From the NCBI GenBank assembly GCA_021405325.1, contig QWII01000032.1:28428-92427 (forward strand): 64,000 nt of DNA. The letters run 5' to 3'. Of the stretch, positions 34,585-44,147 are shown piece by piece (the first letter of the stretch is position 1; the number at the start of each line of letters is the position of its first letter). The translations under genes and the position numbers were made by a program. The DNA is from Caldilinea sp. CFX5. Lineage in GTDB: Bacteria; Chloroflexota; Anaerolineae; Caldilineales; Caldilineaceae. The notes beneath the pieces are model-generated. The model made no database searches. It was not told where the DNA came from and saw nothing but the letters and a program-made list of their open reading frames with translations.

Positions 34585-34768
34585 AGGATTCTCCTTTGTC
34601 TAGCATGGATTGGTCAACAGTCAGTAGTAAGCCTACATGGGAAGCTTTCTTGTATTGTACACCAACGGTAGACGAGTGGGCTAAAACAGCGAGGCGAACA
34701 GTGTCGGCTTGCGGCGATGATGACATGGAGAGAGCGGTTATAAGCGGGGTGACGCCTTCTTGTGTCGT

Positions 34769-34832
34769 GTAGGGACGGCTGAGTGTAGGGTGGAAAAAGA
34801 CTGGCGCCTTCCCTAAACTCAATCGTCCCTAC
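34769..34832. terminator. Hairpin after the PEP-hydrolase-like gene
   Basis: gtagggacggctgagtgtaggg (34769-34790) pairs imperfectly with ccctaaactcaatcgtccctac (34811-34832), 16 nt after the stop at 34848. Likely terminator. Confidence 0.6.
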
Positions 34833-34847
34833 GGGACGGGTTCAACT

Positions 34848-35681
34848 TTATCCAAAGTGGATGGCCTTAAACCGCCGTGCTTGCTCCTCAATCGCCGGCT
34901 CGGTTGCCAGCCGTTCAATGCTGGAGGCGCCAAAGAAGCCGGCGATCCCTTCGGTGTGTTCGAGGATGTATTGGGCATCCTGCGGCTCGGCAATCGGCCC
35001 GCCATGACAGAGGACAAGAATTTCCGGGTTGACCTTCACCGCCGCGTCGCGCATGGCCTGCACCCGTTTGGCTGATTCTTCCAGGGTCAAGGCCGTATGC
35101 GCGCCGATGGAACCCTTGGTGGTCAGCCCCATGTGCGGCACCAGCACATCGGCCCCCGCTGCCGCCATCGCTGCCGCCTCGTCGGGGTTGAAGACATAGG
35201 GGCAGGTAAGCATATCCAATTCGTGGGCCAGCCGGATCATATCCACTTCCAGGCCGTAGCCCATGCCGGTCTCTTCCAGCCCATCACGATAGGCGCCGTC
35301 GATCAGCCCGACGGTGGGGAAATTCTGCACGCCGTCAAAGCCCATCTCCTTTAACTGACGCAGAAAGATCGGCATGAGGCGAAAAGGGTCGGTGCCGCAG
35401 ACGCCGGCCAGCACCGGTGTGTGCTTCACAACCGGCAACACCTCGCGCGCCATATCGACCACAATGGCGTTGGCGTCACCATAGGGCATCATCCCCGCCA
35501 AACTGCCCCGCCCCGCCATGCGATAGCGCCCGGAGTTGTAGATAATAATAATATCGACCCCGCCTCGTTCACAAAACTTGGCCGAAATCCCCGTGCCGGC
35601 CCCGGCGCCAATAATCGGCTTGCCGTCGGCTACACTTTGGCGCAGCCGGCGGAGTGATTCAGAACGTGCAATAAATGGCAT
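34848..35681 (-). CDS. Phosphoenolpyruvate hydrolase family (TIM-barrel) protein
   Basis: 277 residues. Strong family features: [22 protein letters not shown] at the N-terminus, [55 protein letters not shown], and [20 protein letters not shown]. This matches PF09370, the C-terminal half of plant Tm-1. The upstream gene encodes the N-terminal (Tm-1-like) half, so the pair is a split version of that fusion. The catalytic reaction is not well established. Confidence 0.9.
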   Translation of the reverse strand: MPFIARSESLRRLRQSVADGKPIIGAGAGTGISAKFCERGGVDIIIIYNSGRYRMAGRGSLAGMMPYGDANAIVVDMAREVLPVVKHTPVLAGVCGTDPFRLMPIFLRQLKEMGFDGVQNFPTVGLIDGAYRDGLEETGMGYGLEVDMIRLAHELDMLTCPYVFNPDEAAAMAAAGADVLVPHMGLTTKGSIGAHTALTLEESAKRVQAMRDAAVKVNPEILVLCHGGPIAEPQDAQYILEHTEGIAGFFGASSIERLATEPAIEEQARRFKAIHFG

Positions 35682-35707
35682 AATTGATTGTCCTTCTATA
35701 ACCTGAA

Positions 35708-35768
35708 GGTAACACGGATAGGGAGGAACACAGATAAATGATCCGTGTTCCTCCCTATCCGTGTTACC
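35708..35768. terminator. Perfect 24-bp-arm hairpin at the Tm-1-like stop codon
   Basis: ggtaacacggatagggagga... (35708-35731) pairs perfectly with 35745-35768. Its last base is the first plus-strand base of the TAG stop of the Tm-1-like gene (35768-35770). It lies between the two genes of the pair and could separate their expression. Shares atccgtgttc-type sequence with 21.44 and 22.85 kb. Confidence 0.8.
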
Positions 35769-36973
35769 TATTTTAGAAATTCGAGTAACTTTTGGACGAC
35801 TGCTTCGGCAAAGGCTGCATCGTTGATATTGTTATCCAGTTCATAGACCGGAATCTCGGCCCGAACGTTTTGTTTGATCGCCGCAAACAGCGCCTGATTC
35901 GCTGCCGGTTGCCAGAACTCACCGCCAGGGGAGTCGAGAACGGAAACGCCCTGTAATGGCAAGAAAAATGCAACGGGTGCGCTGCTCTTATTGGCTTTTT
36001 CCGCCAGGATGCGACCCAATTCTGTGTTCTCTGCCGGCGTCGTGCGCATCAGCGTGACATTGGGATTCCATTCGTAAACCTGCCGCCCGGCAAACTTTTC
36101 CGGCACGGTGCTGCGCGCCCAGAAGTTGACCATATCCAGACAGCCGGGCGCGATCACCTGGGGCACGCCCCGTTTGGCCGCGGCGTCGAGACGGGTTGGC
36201 CCCGCCGTCAACACGCCGCCCACCAACTCATCGGCCCACTCGGTGGTAGTGACATCGAGAACGCCATTGATGTAACCGGCGTCGATCAGGCTTTCCATAA
36301 TGCGCCCGCCGGCGCCGGTGGCATGGAAGACCAGCACCTCATAGCCCTGTGCTTCGAGCAGCTTGCGACATTGATCGACCAGCTTGGTGGTGTTGCCGAA
36401 CATCGACGCGGCGATGAGCGGTTTTTCGGCAATGTGCGGCGGCGCTGTCTCGACCATGCCGCTGATGGCGCCGGCGGCGTTGGCAAAGATGCGGGCGCTG
36501 ATCCGGTTGACGCCCGCCACATCGACCACCGAGGGCATCATCACAATATCGCTCACGCCGACATAGGGCGCCGTGTCGCCGGAGGCGAGGGTGCTGACCA
36601 TGAGCTTGGGAAAGCCGACCGGCAGGGCGCGCATGGCCGCCGTCCCCACGGCTGTCCCGGCTGAGCCGCCCATGCCCAGGATGCCGTCGATTTTGCCCGC
36701 TTCCTGCAACTGGCGCACGAGCACCCCCGCCCCTTTCGCCATTACATCAATGGCTTTGCCGCGATCGGCTTGTTGGCGCAAGGTATTCAGATCTGTCCCG
36801 CCGGCTACCGCAACTTCCGCCGCTGTGATATTGGGCGCCAGGACCGGTTCCCCAACAACGCCGGTATTGATCACCAGCGTCTGATGGCCACGTCGTAACA
36901 ATTCCGCCTGTACAAAGGCAAACTCCTCGCCTTTGGTGTCGAGCGCGCCGATGAGTGCGATTGTTTTTGCCAT
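35768..36973 (-). CDS. Tm-1-like ATP-binding (UPF0261) protein
   Basis: 401 residues. It begins [20 protein letters not shown], with [58 protein letters not shown] and [19 protein letters not shown], all characteristic of UPF0261. In plants the same domain forms the N-terminal half of Tm-1, an inhibitor of tobamovirus replication, fused to the TIM-barrel protein encoded by the next gene. The bacterial function is unknown; ATP binding is known for the family. The downstream partner starts 86 bp away, with a hairpin between. Confidence 0.9.
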   Translation of the reverse strand: MAKTIALIGALDTKGEEFAFVQAELLRRGHQTLVINTGVVGEPVLAPNITAAEVAVAGGTDLNTLRQQADRGKAIDVMAKGAGVLVRQLQEAGKIDGILGMGGSAGTAVGTAAMRALPVGFPKLMVSTLASGDTAPYVGVSDIVMMPSVVDVAGVNRISARIFANAAGAISGMVETAPPHIAEKPLIAASMFGNTTKLVDQCRKLLEAQGYEVLVFHATGAGGRIMESLIDAGYINGVLDVTTTEWADELVGGVLTAGPTRLDAAAKRGVPQVIAPGCLDMVNFWARSTVPEKFAGRQVYEWNPNVTLMRTTPAENTELGRILAEKANKSSAPVAFFLPLQGVSVLDSPGGEFWQPAANQALFAAIKQNVRAEIPVYELDNNINDAAFAEAVVQKLLEFLK

Positions 36974-37000
36974 AGTTTGCTCTCTTCTGCAAATGATAAG

Positions 37001-37040
37001 GTTATTGGGATATTGGATTATTGGGCGATTAGGTAATGGG
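37001..37040. repeat. 8-bp word tract upstream of the Tm-1-like gene
   Basis: Five consecutive 8-bp units: gttattgg, gatattgg, attattgg, gcgattag, gtaatggg. No clear inverted arm. It lies in the 200-bp gap between the Tm-1-like start and the stop of the glycosyltransferase-like gene. Confidence 0.45.
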
Positions 37041-37173
37041 GGCTACTACAGCATCATCCAGTAACCCGATCACCGGCATGCACCTGATCAAGGAATGGAA
37101 ATGAATGAGAATTATTATACCCACTGGCGGCTGACTTGTCCATGTTACCGATCACAACTTCTTTGACAAAACA

Positions 37174-38673
37174 TTAGGGACAGATACAGATGACATTATC
37201 CGACTGAAGCAGGTGGCGGGAGAAGGGAGGGTCGTCCGGCGGGTGGCGGCAGAGTTGTACACAGGCGTGCTTGGTTTCCGGCTCATACTGCCGGGGCGTG
37301 AGGTCGGTAAAAAAAGTGAACATGGGCGCAATGGTCCAATCGGCCAGAAAAGCTGAGACTTTGGAGTCCGCCTGCATATATTGCACTGCGTAGGGATTCC
37401 AGGTGCGTATATAGTCTGGGGCAGTCGCCACGACAATGGCTGTCGGTTGGTTGGGTTGCGTGGCCGCCCAGGCTTCAATTGCGCGCACCTCTGCCAGATC
37501 CTGGTCAAACACCATGACATATTCGGCGGCATTGCGCCACGCCATTGGGACATAGCCGGCCAGTAACAAGGCGAGCAGGAAAAAATTACCAAACCGGAAC
37601 AGGCGGTAGGAGGCAAGACACCTATCCAGCAGCAGCCAGGCGCCGATCAGCAAAAACGGGGCCAGATAGGTGACACGCCAGGCCGGCCAGCTTTCGGCTG
37701 TGACTAGCACGGCGGCATAGGGAAGGACAAATAGCGTAACGAGCGCCGGCAAGGCCAGCAACCCCGGCCAAGACCGCCGCAGGTAAAAGCCGGCCGCCGC
37801 CATCCCACCCGCCACCAGCAGGAGATGCAACCCGGCCAGCCACGCCGGATAGTAGTCCGACCATAAATAGAGACGGTTGAGGGTAAGGGCAAACTGGACT
37901 TTTTCCCACCACGCGGTACTCAACGCGGCACGTCCGGCTGGGCCAAAGAAGAGATAGATGCAAAGACGACTCAACAGCGCGCCCAGCGCATAGCCACCCA
38001 CTACCCAAAGCGTCCCGCGCCACCAGCCGGTTGGCAACTTCGGCGACATGGCCCATTGACCAACCGCCACCACCCAGACCACCAACCCGGCCAGCGCGGC
38101 TTGTTGATGGGTTACCATTGCCAGCGCGATCAGCAGAATGCCGCCCACTGTGACCAAGCGCGTCCGTGCTTGCTTGGCGGTCGGTAACGCCGCCACTGCC
38201 GGTTGCTCACGCAGAGAAGAACGACTGAGGAGAGCAACGCCCAGCAGACTCAAGAGCGCGGCCAGGGGGTTCATCAGCGCTGAGCGCCAGAGAACCGGCT
38301 CGCCATTAAACGGGTAGAGCAGAAAGAGCAGCACGGCGCAATAACTCACCCACGGCCGGCGCCGGTCGGCGAGTAGGGCGCCGGCGACCAGGGCGGCCAA
38401 AGCGTGAAAGGCCACCTGCAGCAGACGCAACAGGACATTGGCGGTCGCCCACTGTTCTCCCTCCTCCCATTGATAGGTCATCAAGAGCAGGTAGTTGACC
38501 GGCCGGCCATGTTTCAAGGTGTCCAGTTGGCCTTTGTTGGGGCGCGGCGTTTCCGTCAAGGCAAAATCATCGCGATACCACCAGGCGCGGCTGATGGCCG
38601 GATAATTGGCAAAGCTATAAAGCGCCAGGTAGCACAGGAAGATGAGAAGTGGTATGGTTTTTGTCTGGCGCAT
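37174..38673 (-). CDS. Polytopic membrane protein, probable glucosyltransferase (GtrII-like)
   Basis: 499 residues with about ten to twelve hydrophobic helices. The first luminal loop contains YRDDFALTETPRPNKGQLDTLKHGRPVNYLL, where the Asp-Asp and the GRP segment resemble the Glucos_trans_II (GtrII) family and GT-C enzymes in general, which use a polyprenyl-phosphate sugar. The C-terminus ends in a short Cys-rich tail (HACVQLCRHPPDD). AGGA precedes the ATG, 8 bp after the glycosyltransferase gene stop. It would transfer a sugar outside the cytoplasmic membrane. Family assignment is tentative. Confidence 0.6.
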   Translation of the reverse strand: MRQTKTIPLLIFLCYLALYSFANYPAISRAWWYRDDFALTETPRPNKGQLDTLKHGRPVNYLLLMTYQWEEGEQWATANVLLRLLQVAFHALAALVAGALLADRRRPWVSYCAVLLFLLYPFNGEPVLWRSALMNPLAALLSLLGVALLSRSSLREQPAVAALPTAKQARTRLVTVGGILLIALAMVTHQQAALAGLVVWVVAVGQWAMSPKLPTGWWRGTLWVVGGYALGALLSRLCIYLFFGPAGRAALSTAWWEKVQFALTLNRLYLWSDYYPAWLAGLHLLLVAGGMAAAGFYLRRSWPGLLALPALVTLFVLPYAAVLVTAESWPAWRVTYLAPFLLIGAWLLLDRCLASYRLFRFGNFFLLALLLAGYVPMAWRNAAEYVMVFDQDLAEVRAIEAWAATQPNQPTAIVVATAPDYIRTWNPYAVQYMQADSKVSAFLADWTIAPMFTFFTDLTPRQYEPETKHACVQLCRHPPDDPPFSRHLLQSDNVICICP

Positions 38674-38681
38674 GGTTCATC

Positions 38682-39959
38682 CTATGGCTGCAAAGCGTGC
38701 TTGTGCAGCAAAGCTTGATAAAGGGTGGCGAGCTGCGCGCCATGTTCGGCCAGGGTGGGGGGCGGCGTAATCCCCTGGCGCAGGCGGGCCAGTTGTTCCG
38801 GCTGGTCGCTCAGGCGGCGCAAGAGGGTGGCTAGCGCCTGGCTGTCACCGGCGGTGTAAAGCAGCCCGCTCTGTTGCTCCTGCACTTTTTCGATCAATGC
38901 GCCAATCCGGGCGGCGATTACCGGCACGCCGACGACATAAGCTTCCTGAATCACCAGCGGCGAATTTTCATACCAGAGCGACGGCACTACGAGTGCATCA
39001 AATTGGCACAGCGCCGCCCCCACATGGTCAAAATGAATAGGCCCGGCAAAGCGGATATGGGGATGGCGCGCCTGTTGACGCAACTGGGCGGCATAGTCAG
39101 GAAAAACCGTTTCACTGCCATAGATGGTCAACGCTGCGCTATCGGGCGGCAACTGGTTGAAGGCGTCAATCAGTACATGCACGCCCTTTTGCCACGCCAG
39201 CGAACCGATAAAGCCAAAGTGGGGGCGCACAGGCGGCGTGGGCAGATCCAGCGCCGGCGCATCCAGCAACCGGCGGCGATCCATGCCATTTTCCAGGGTG
39301 ACTATCTTGGCCGCCGGCCAGCCCTGGTTGATGTATTGTTGGCGCAAAAATTCGCTGGGCGCGATAAACTGGTCGATCTGGGCGACCAGGCGGCGCAAGT
39401 AGCGATTACGGTAGGCAAAGGGCAAGGCCACCAGTGGGCGGAGGCGGCGCAACGGCGCCAAATCAGCGCGCGCCGTGGCGCAATCGACACAGTTGCGGCA
39501 CCCCCAGTTGGGACCGGCGCAAGGCTGGCGGTCGGGGCGAATCAACTGGCTGTTGGCGCAAAAGTACCAATAGTCATGGAGCGTCGCCAGCCGTGGCCGA
39601 CCGGTCGCTAGTTCAATGAGGCGCGCCGAGACGCCCTGGACATGTTGAAAGTGGACGAGATCCGGTTGGTATTGGTGTAAAAAGGCGCGGAACGCCTGCT
39701 CAAGCGTCAGGTCACGAAAGGTGTGCCAGAACTGGCTGGCCGGATTCTCACCGGCACGCGTCGGCGGCAAGGGCGCCCGCCAGCGCTGAACACCTTCCTC
39801 GTTGCTGTCGGCGGTCAATTGGGTGACCGTTGTTGACGGATAGAAAACCGCCACCGAATGCCCCGCCTGTACCAAGGTACGCGCCAGGGTCAACGTATAG
39901 ATTTCGGTGCCCCCCAGGCTTTCCGGGGGAAATTTGTGGACAGGGAGTGCGATGCGCAT
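38682..39959 (-). CDS. Glycosyltransferase family 4
   Basis: 425 residues. N-terminal ALPVHKFPPESLGGTEIYTLTLAR is typical of GT4 enzymes; the C-terminal Glycos_transf_1 domain has HFGFIGSLAWQKGVHVLIDAF and the ExE-like SLWYENSPLVIQEAYVVGVPVIA. Residues 160-180 contain a Cys cluster (CAGPNWGCRNCVDC), seen in a subset of GT4 proteins. No SD is visible; TATAAC lies 9 bp upstream of the ATG, so the mRNA may be leaderless. It transfers a nucleotide sugar to a lipid-linked glycan in the cytoplasm. Confidence 0.88.
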   Translation of the reverse strand: MRIALPVHKFPPESLGGTEIYTLTLARTLVQAGHSVAVFYPSTTVTQLTADSNEEGVQRWRAPLPPTRAGENPASQFWHTFRDLTLEQAFRAFLHQYQPDLVHFQHVQGVSARLIELATGRPRLATLHDYWYFCANSQLIRPDRQPCAGPNWGCRNCVDCATARADLAPLRRLRPLVALPFAYRNRYLRRLVAQIDQFIAPSEFLRQQYINQGWPAAKIVTLENGMDRRRLLDAPALDLPTPPVRPHFGFIGSLAWQKGVHVLIDAFNQLPPDSAALTIYGSETVFPDYAAQLRQQARHPHIRFAGPIHFDHVGAALCQFDALVVPSLWYENSPLVIQEAYVVGVPVIAARIGALIEKVQEQQSGLLYTAGDSQALATLLRRLSDQPEQLARLRQGITPPPTLAEHGAQLATLYQALLHKHALQP

Positions 39960-39973
39960 TTTTGTAGTTATAG

Positions 39974-40045
39974 GAATTATGAGTTACGAGTTACGAATTA
40001 CGAATTACGGCTACAAGTAATTCGTAATTCGTAACTCGTAATTCG
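39974..40045. repeat. Iterated-word (7-bp) hairpin at a stop codon
   Basis: Left arm (39974-40008) holds 7-bp words gagttac and gaattac; right arm (40017-40045) holds the complements. About 27 of 29 positions pair. The right arm ends at the TAA stop of the secreted protein gene (40046-40048). A probable terminator upstream of the GT4 gene. Confidence 0.8.
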
Positions 40046-41596
40046 TTATGGTCCCGGCACATAATCCAACATGCGCCCATAGCCATCGAACCAGCCACAG
40101 GGGCAGCCGGTGCGATCCCCGTCATCGCGAATGGCCGGTGGCGGCACAGCAACCGAGACATAGGGCAGGTAGACCTGTGCATTGCGCTTGCGCGCCTCCG
40201 CACTGGCGGTGACGTTCGCCTGTTCAGCGCCCAGCGCTGCTGCATCGACTGTGGTATCGACTGTGGTATCGACCGTCATATCGACCGTCATATCGACTGT
40301 AGCGGCGACCGTACCCGGCTTCCAACTGGGGCCGACCTGGCGCAAGGGGAGCCGGTTCAGCCCATCGGCAATACGCCCAACGCGATAGTAATAGACGCTC
40401 ATCGTCATAGTGGCATTGTAGATGCGATCTAACAAGTCACCGGAACAACCGCCGTTGCGCATACAAGGGTGGTAGGCAATGCCGGCCGGGACAAAATACT
40501 CCGGCACGGCGATGCGACCGGTATTGCTAAAGAACTTAAGATAGTTCCCGCCACTCTGGTCGGCATCCTGCCACTGTCCGTAGAGGGGAATGCCCATGCT
40601 GTTGACATGATCGACCGACAGGGTATTGCCGGAACCGATCAAGCGATAACTACCGCTGGCCGGTTGATCGGCGTTGATCTCTGGGAACCCCATATAGGGG
40701 TCAACCGGCGTGGGCGGATACTTGACCAGAATATAGTCCGTCCCGTTTGGCGGCGCCAGTTGGAATTTATCGTGACGATTGCCAAAGCGTCCGGCCATCT
40801 GACTGTTTAGGCTGCCAAAGTGGCCGGCGTCGCCCTCGCCGATATAGGAGCGGAAGGTGAAATCTTGTTGGCCCAGCGTTTCGACAAGCAGATAGTTGAC
40901 CGATTCGACGGTAAAGGTGGCGGTCAAGTTCGTGCGTTTGCCGGTCAACACAAATTTGCAGCCCATGTTGGCCGGCAGATCCACCGCACCATCGCTGGTA
41001 AAGTTGGTTTTTTGGCCCCACAGAAATTCATAACGCCACCAACCTTTGCCGCCATTGCTCGGCTGGATCTGCCCGGCCGGCACGTAATCCATGGCGCCTG
41101 AAAGCTGACGGGTGATGTCGGCGCCATTTTCGTAGACTCGCATTTTTGTTGGCCCCACCGCCGTTGTCCACTCATCAGACAAAGAGGGTTTGCCCAGGCA
41201 GTTAAAGATCGTGCCAAAGTTGCTGCCATCGGTCCAGTAGCGCGGAAGAATTTTGACGTTGATGGTCACGGTATTGCCGTTGCGCTGACCGGAAACATAC
41301 TGAAGCAGCCCGCCGCCGACATGCCAGGTGACAATCGTATCGCGGAGCTGCTCCTCCGGCACCAAACCGACCAGGTCAACAACGCTAATGCCACGGGGTT
41401 CCAGCCAGCTTTGCGCCACCTCCGCAGCGTTAACCGGCGAATCGCCGGCTGCATTACTATCGTCCTGCGCCTGGGCGGGGAGAGCCGGAGTGAGCAACAA
41501 GCCGACCACCAGCAACAGCACAGCTAGAGGCCGCCAGCACTGTTGGTGATCAAGCTGGCGGTTATCAATGCAGGGGAGAATCTGATTGGATTGCAT
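40046..41596 (-). CDS. Secreted protein of unknown function
   Basis: 516 residues from the ATG at 41596. An N-terminal signal peptide (PLAVLLLVVGLLLTPALPAQAQ) predicts Sec export. The mature part is rich in aromatic residues and Gly (LPRYWTDGSNFGTIFNCLG, GWWRYEFLWGQKTNF) and probably beta-rich, with two short Cys pairs. Near residue 430 is a TVDMTVDMTVDTTVDTTVD low-complexity repeat, then a C-terminal tail (VYLPYVSVAVPPP). I do not recognise the domain. It lies in the surface-glycan cluster, so a role in extracellular polysaccharide binding or processing is plausible only from position. Confidence 0.75.
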   Translation of the reverse strand: MQSNQILPCIDNRQLDHQQCWRPLAVLLLVVGLLLTPALPAQAQDDSNAAGDSPVNAAEVAQSWLEPRGISVVDLVGLVPEEQLRDTIVTWHVGGGLLQYVSGQRNGNTVTINVKILPRYWTDGSNFGTIFNCLGKPSLSDEWTTAVGPTKMRVYENGADITRQLSGAMDYVPAGQIQPSNGGKGWWRYEFLWGQKTNFTSDGAVDLPANMGCKFVLTGKRTNLTATFTVESVNYLLVETLGQQDFTFRSYIGEGDAGHFGSLNSQMAGRFGNRHDKFQLAPPNGTDYILVKYPPTPVDPYMGFPEINADQPASGSYRLIGSGNTLSVDHVNSMGIPLYGQWQDADQSGGNYLKFFSNTGRIAVPEYFVPAGIAYHPCMRNGGCSGDLLDRIYNATMTMSVYYYRVGRIADGLNRLPLRQVGPSWKPGTVAATVDMTVDMTVDTTVDTTVDAAALGAEQANVTASAEARKRNAQVYLPYVSVAVPPPAIRDDGDRTGCPCGWFDGYGRMLDYVPGP

Positions 41597-42047
41597 GGAA
41601 AACAATTTCCTTCTCTACAGGTAACTATTCAGCTTGCTCGTAGCCAGCCCGTGACTGGCGTCCGGACGCCAGTCACGGACTGGCTACGAGCGGAGTAGTT
41701 ACCTCTACACAAAACTCACCAATGCGGCTGCCGGCGCAAACCCCAGGGGCGGCGTGAAGGTAAAGATCGGTTTGGGCTTTGGCAGTCGCTTCGTGTCCGT
41801 AAATCAATCAGTTACAGCGCTCGGCGCGAGTCCGTGACTCGCAACCGACTGGGGCGAGTCACGGACTCGCGCCGAGCGCTGTATCAAGGTAGATTTTTAC
41901 GGACCTTTTGTTTACTACATCCCGAAGTGTATCATCACATCAGGCGATAACCCAAACTGCAGTCAAGGATTGTTAGTGTGTTGTAAGCGTAGGATTTGCG
42001 TATAGACATCGTGGCTCGGATGTTCTGGAAGGGTAAATCTGCGTCTG
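41597..42047. other. Gene-free stretch with two nested palindromes
   Basis: No gene. Two long cruciform-like palindromes. The first, 41637-41690, has 27-bp arms and no loop (ctcgtagccag...ggacgccagtcac), with outer gtaactattc/gagtagttac partners. The second, 41813-41883, has perfect 30-bp arms (starting tacagcgctcggcgcgag) with outer gtccgtaaat/tttttacggac partners. The region should also hold the promoter of the secreted-protein gene. Confidence 0.8.
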
Positions 42048-44147
42048 TCACGGCAGCATCCCCGGCGTCACCGGGAAGATGATGCGGCCTGCCTGGTCAA
42101 ATTCATAGCCGGTGACGGTCAATGGCGTCAGTTGGTTGCCGGTGTCGGGGATCCAGACGCCGCCACGCACAGCCGCCGGCGCGCCACCAGCGGACGGGGT
42201 AAAGGCGTCGGTGAGATTGGTGAGATCGCACACCGGCGTGTTGAGCGGCCAGCCACGCGTGGTGACTCTGGCCGGCGCATAGGGATAGGCTTGACGCAAC
42301 TGGTGGTCGGCTTGCGTTAGGGTTGTCGCGCCGCTGGCGTCGGTAAAATGGATATAGAAGGTGTAGTCATTGACCGGTGGCGCGGTCAACGTCCAACAGG
42401 TGACGAGAACAGGTTCGAGCGTGGCGCGGTTAATGCGATAGAGCCAGGATAGTTTGTGTGCCTGGAGTTGCAGCCCTTCGGCAAAAGTAATGGTGGTGGC
42501 CGGATTGGCCGGCAAGGTAAAGGGGGCCAGCGGGTAGTAGAGACAATCAATCTCGGTGGTGCAATCTTCGACCCATTCGGGCAACCGTGTAGTAAAAGTA
42601 GCCGGATCGTAGGCCAGGAGGTAGCTTTTTGTCAGATCCATGTCAGCGGTGCGTAGGTAGTCGCGCAGCCGCAAGCCGCCGACGGTCACGGCCAACTTGT
42701 CGTCGCCATAGAGCCACTGCATGGCATTCTGAAACGCGCCGTCGTTGGCAAAGACATAGGCCGCGCCCACATGTTCCGGCACACCGGTCTGAAATAGTTG
42801 ACTACCCGCCGGCAAGGTCGGGAGCAACGTTTGGGCCTGTGTGACAAAACTTTCCGTATGCCGGCTAGCTTGTGTCCACTCCACGCTGTCACTGGCCGTG
42901 GTGTAGCCATAGAAGACCAACAAGAGCAGGGGTAGCGCCAGGATGCCGCTGCGCAAGAGCGGGCGCCGCTGGGTGGCTTGATCGCCTATACTCAACAGCG
43001 CCGCCAGCCCAATGGCAAAGCCGACCGATGGGATATAGACATAACGATTTTCCGGGTTGCGTCCACTGAGCATGGCAAAGGGCAGGCTCAAGAGATAGAG
43101 CCAGGCGACACTCCATTCAAACCAATAGAGGGGGGATTGGGGTTGCTGATCCCGTTGCCGGCGCAGCCACCAGAGCCAGCCAATGCCACAGCCCACCATC
43201 AGTGCAATGGCGAGCAAGGCGCGCCCAGCGAACGGCGAAAGCCAGGCGCGCAGATATTGGAACAATGGGTAATTTTCCCAGGGGCTGCTGTGGAGCAGGA
43301 AAAGTTGGCCCCAAAGGATCACATAGCCGCGCGCGATGTGAAACCAATCGAGGCTGACGGCATAGTCGCTACGGGCATGGGTCAACCGTTCCCCCATCGC
43401 CAAATAGCGCACGACCAGCAAAGCCGCCGCCACCAGCGCCAATGCCCCGTAAAAGCTGACTTGCTTGCGACCGGCGGCTTTTCCCGTCAGCCGCCACTCC
43501 AGCAACCAGAGCAGCAGGGGTAAAGGCAACAACACTTCATAAGCCAGAACCGCCAGTACATAGCTGAAGCCGGCCAGCCAGCCATAGCGCCACCGCCGTT
43601 CCGACTGCTGCATTGCCAACGCCAGGGCAACGGTGGTCAACGCAAAGGTGAGACCCAACAAATTGGCGTTGGCGCTCATGTAGAAGAGCGCTTCATTGTG
43701 TGACGGCAGCAATAGAAAGAGCAGCGCCGCCAGAAATGCCCAAGCCGTATGGGCCAGCAGCCGTTTGGCAATGTGAAAAACCAGCCAGGCATTGACAAAA
43801 TGCAAGGCAAAGCCAAAGAGGTAGTAGCCGATGACATAATCCAGCCGCAGCCAGTGAGAGAAAACCGCGCGCAGCGCATAGGTCAACGGCCGGTAACCTG
43901 ACCAGTTGAGTTCGCCGGAAAAGCTGTCAACGATCACCGTCCACAAGGGTTTTGACAGGTTGTAGCGCGTCTCAATATAGTCGTCCATGACAAAGTAAAG
44001 CTGCGGGGCAAAGCGGCCATAGAACCAGAGGAAGAGCAGGAAGAGGATCAGCAGCGGCCAGACCGGCGCCAGACGCGCCCACAGCCACTGTCGATCAGCG
44101 CTTTTCTGCTCTGTCATCCTTGTGACTCTCAAAAAGCTATTCCTCAT
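42048..44147 (-). CDS. Polytopic membrane protein, probable GT39-like glycosyltransferase with C-terminal module
   Basis: 699 residues. About ten to twelve helices are followed by an extracytoplasmic C-terminal domain of about 200 residues. An early loop has LYFVMDDYIETRYN with the Asp-Asp of GT-C enzymes. The C-terminal domain contains YTFYIHFTDASGATTLTQADHQL, which closely matches the next gene (YVHFTDSVGKTMFQADHEL) and so is a shared module. The ATG immediately follows the upstream TAG; another ATG at 44117 is possible. It should transfer a polyprenyl-linked sugar in the periplasm/outside. Exact acceptor unknown. Confidence 0.7.
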   Translation of the reverse strand: MRNSFLRVTRMTEQKSADRQWLWARLAPVWPLLILFLLFLWFYGRFAPQLYFVMDDYIETRYNLSKPLWTVIVDSFSGELNWSGYRPLTYALRAVFSHWLRLDYVIGYYLFGFALHFVNAWLVFHIAKRLLAHTAWAFLAALLFLLLPSHNEALFYMSANANLLGLTFALTTVALALAMQQSERRWRYGWLAGFSYVLAVLAYEVLLPLPLLLWLLEWRLTGKAAGRKQVSFYGALALVAAALLVVRYLAMGERLTHARSDYAVSLDWFHIARGYVILWGQLFLLHSSPWENYPLFQYLRAWLSPFAGRALLAIALMVGCGIGWLWWLRRQRDQQPQSPLYWFEWSVAWLYLLSLPFAMLSGRNPENRYVYIPSVGFAIGLAALLSIGDQATQRRPLLRSGILALPLLLLVFYGYTTASDSVEWTQASRHTESFVTQAQTLLPTLPAGSQLFQTGVPEHVGAAYVFANDGAFQNAMQWLYGDDKLAVTVGGLRLRDYLRTADMDLTKSYLLAYDPATFTTRLPEWVEDCTTEIDCLYYPLAPFTLPANPATTITFAEGLQLQAHKLSWLYRINRATLEPVLVTCWTLTAPPVNDYTFYIHFTDASGATTLTQADHQLRQAYPYAPARVTTRGWPLNTPVCDLTNLTDAFTPSAGGAPAAVRGGVWIPDTGNQLTPLTVTGYEFDQAGRIIFPVTPGMLP

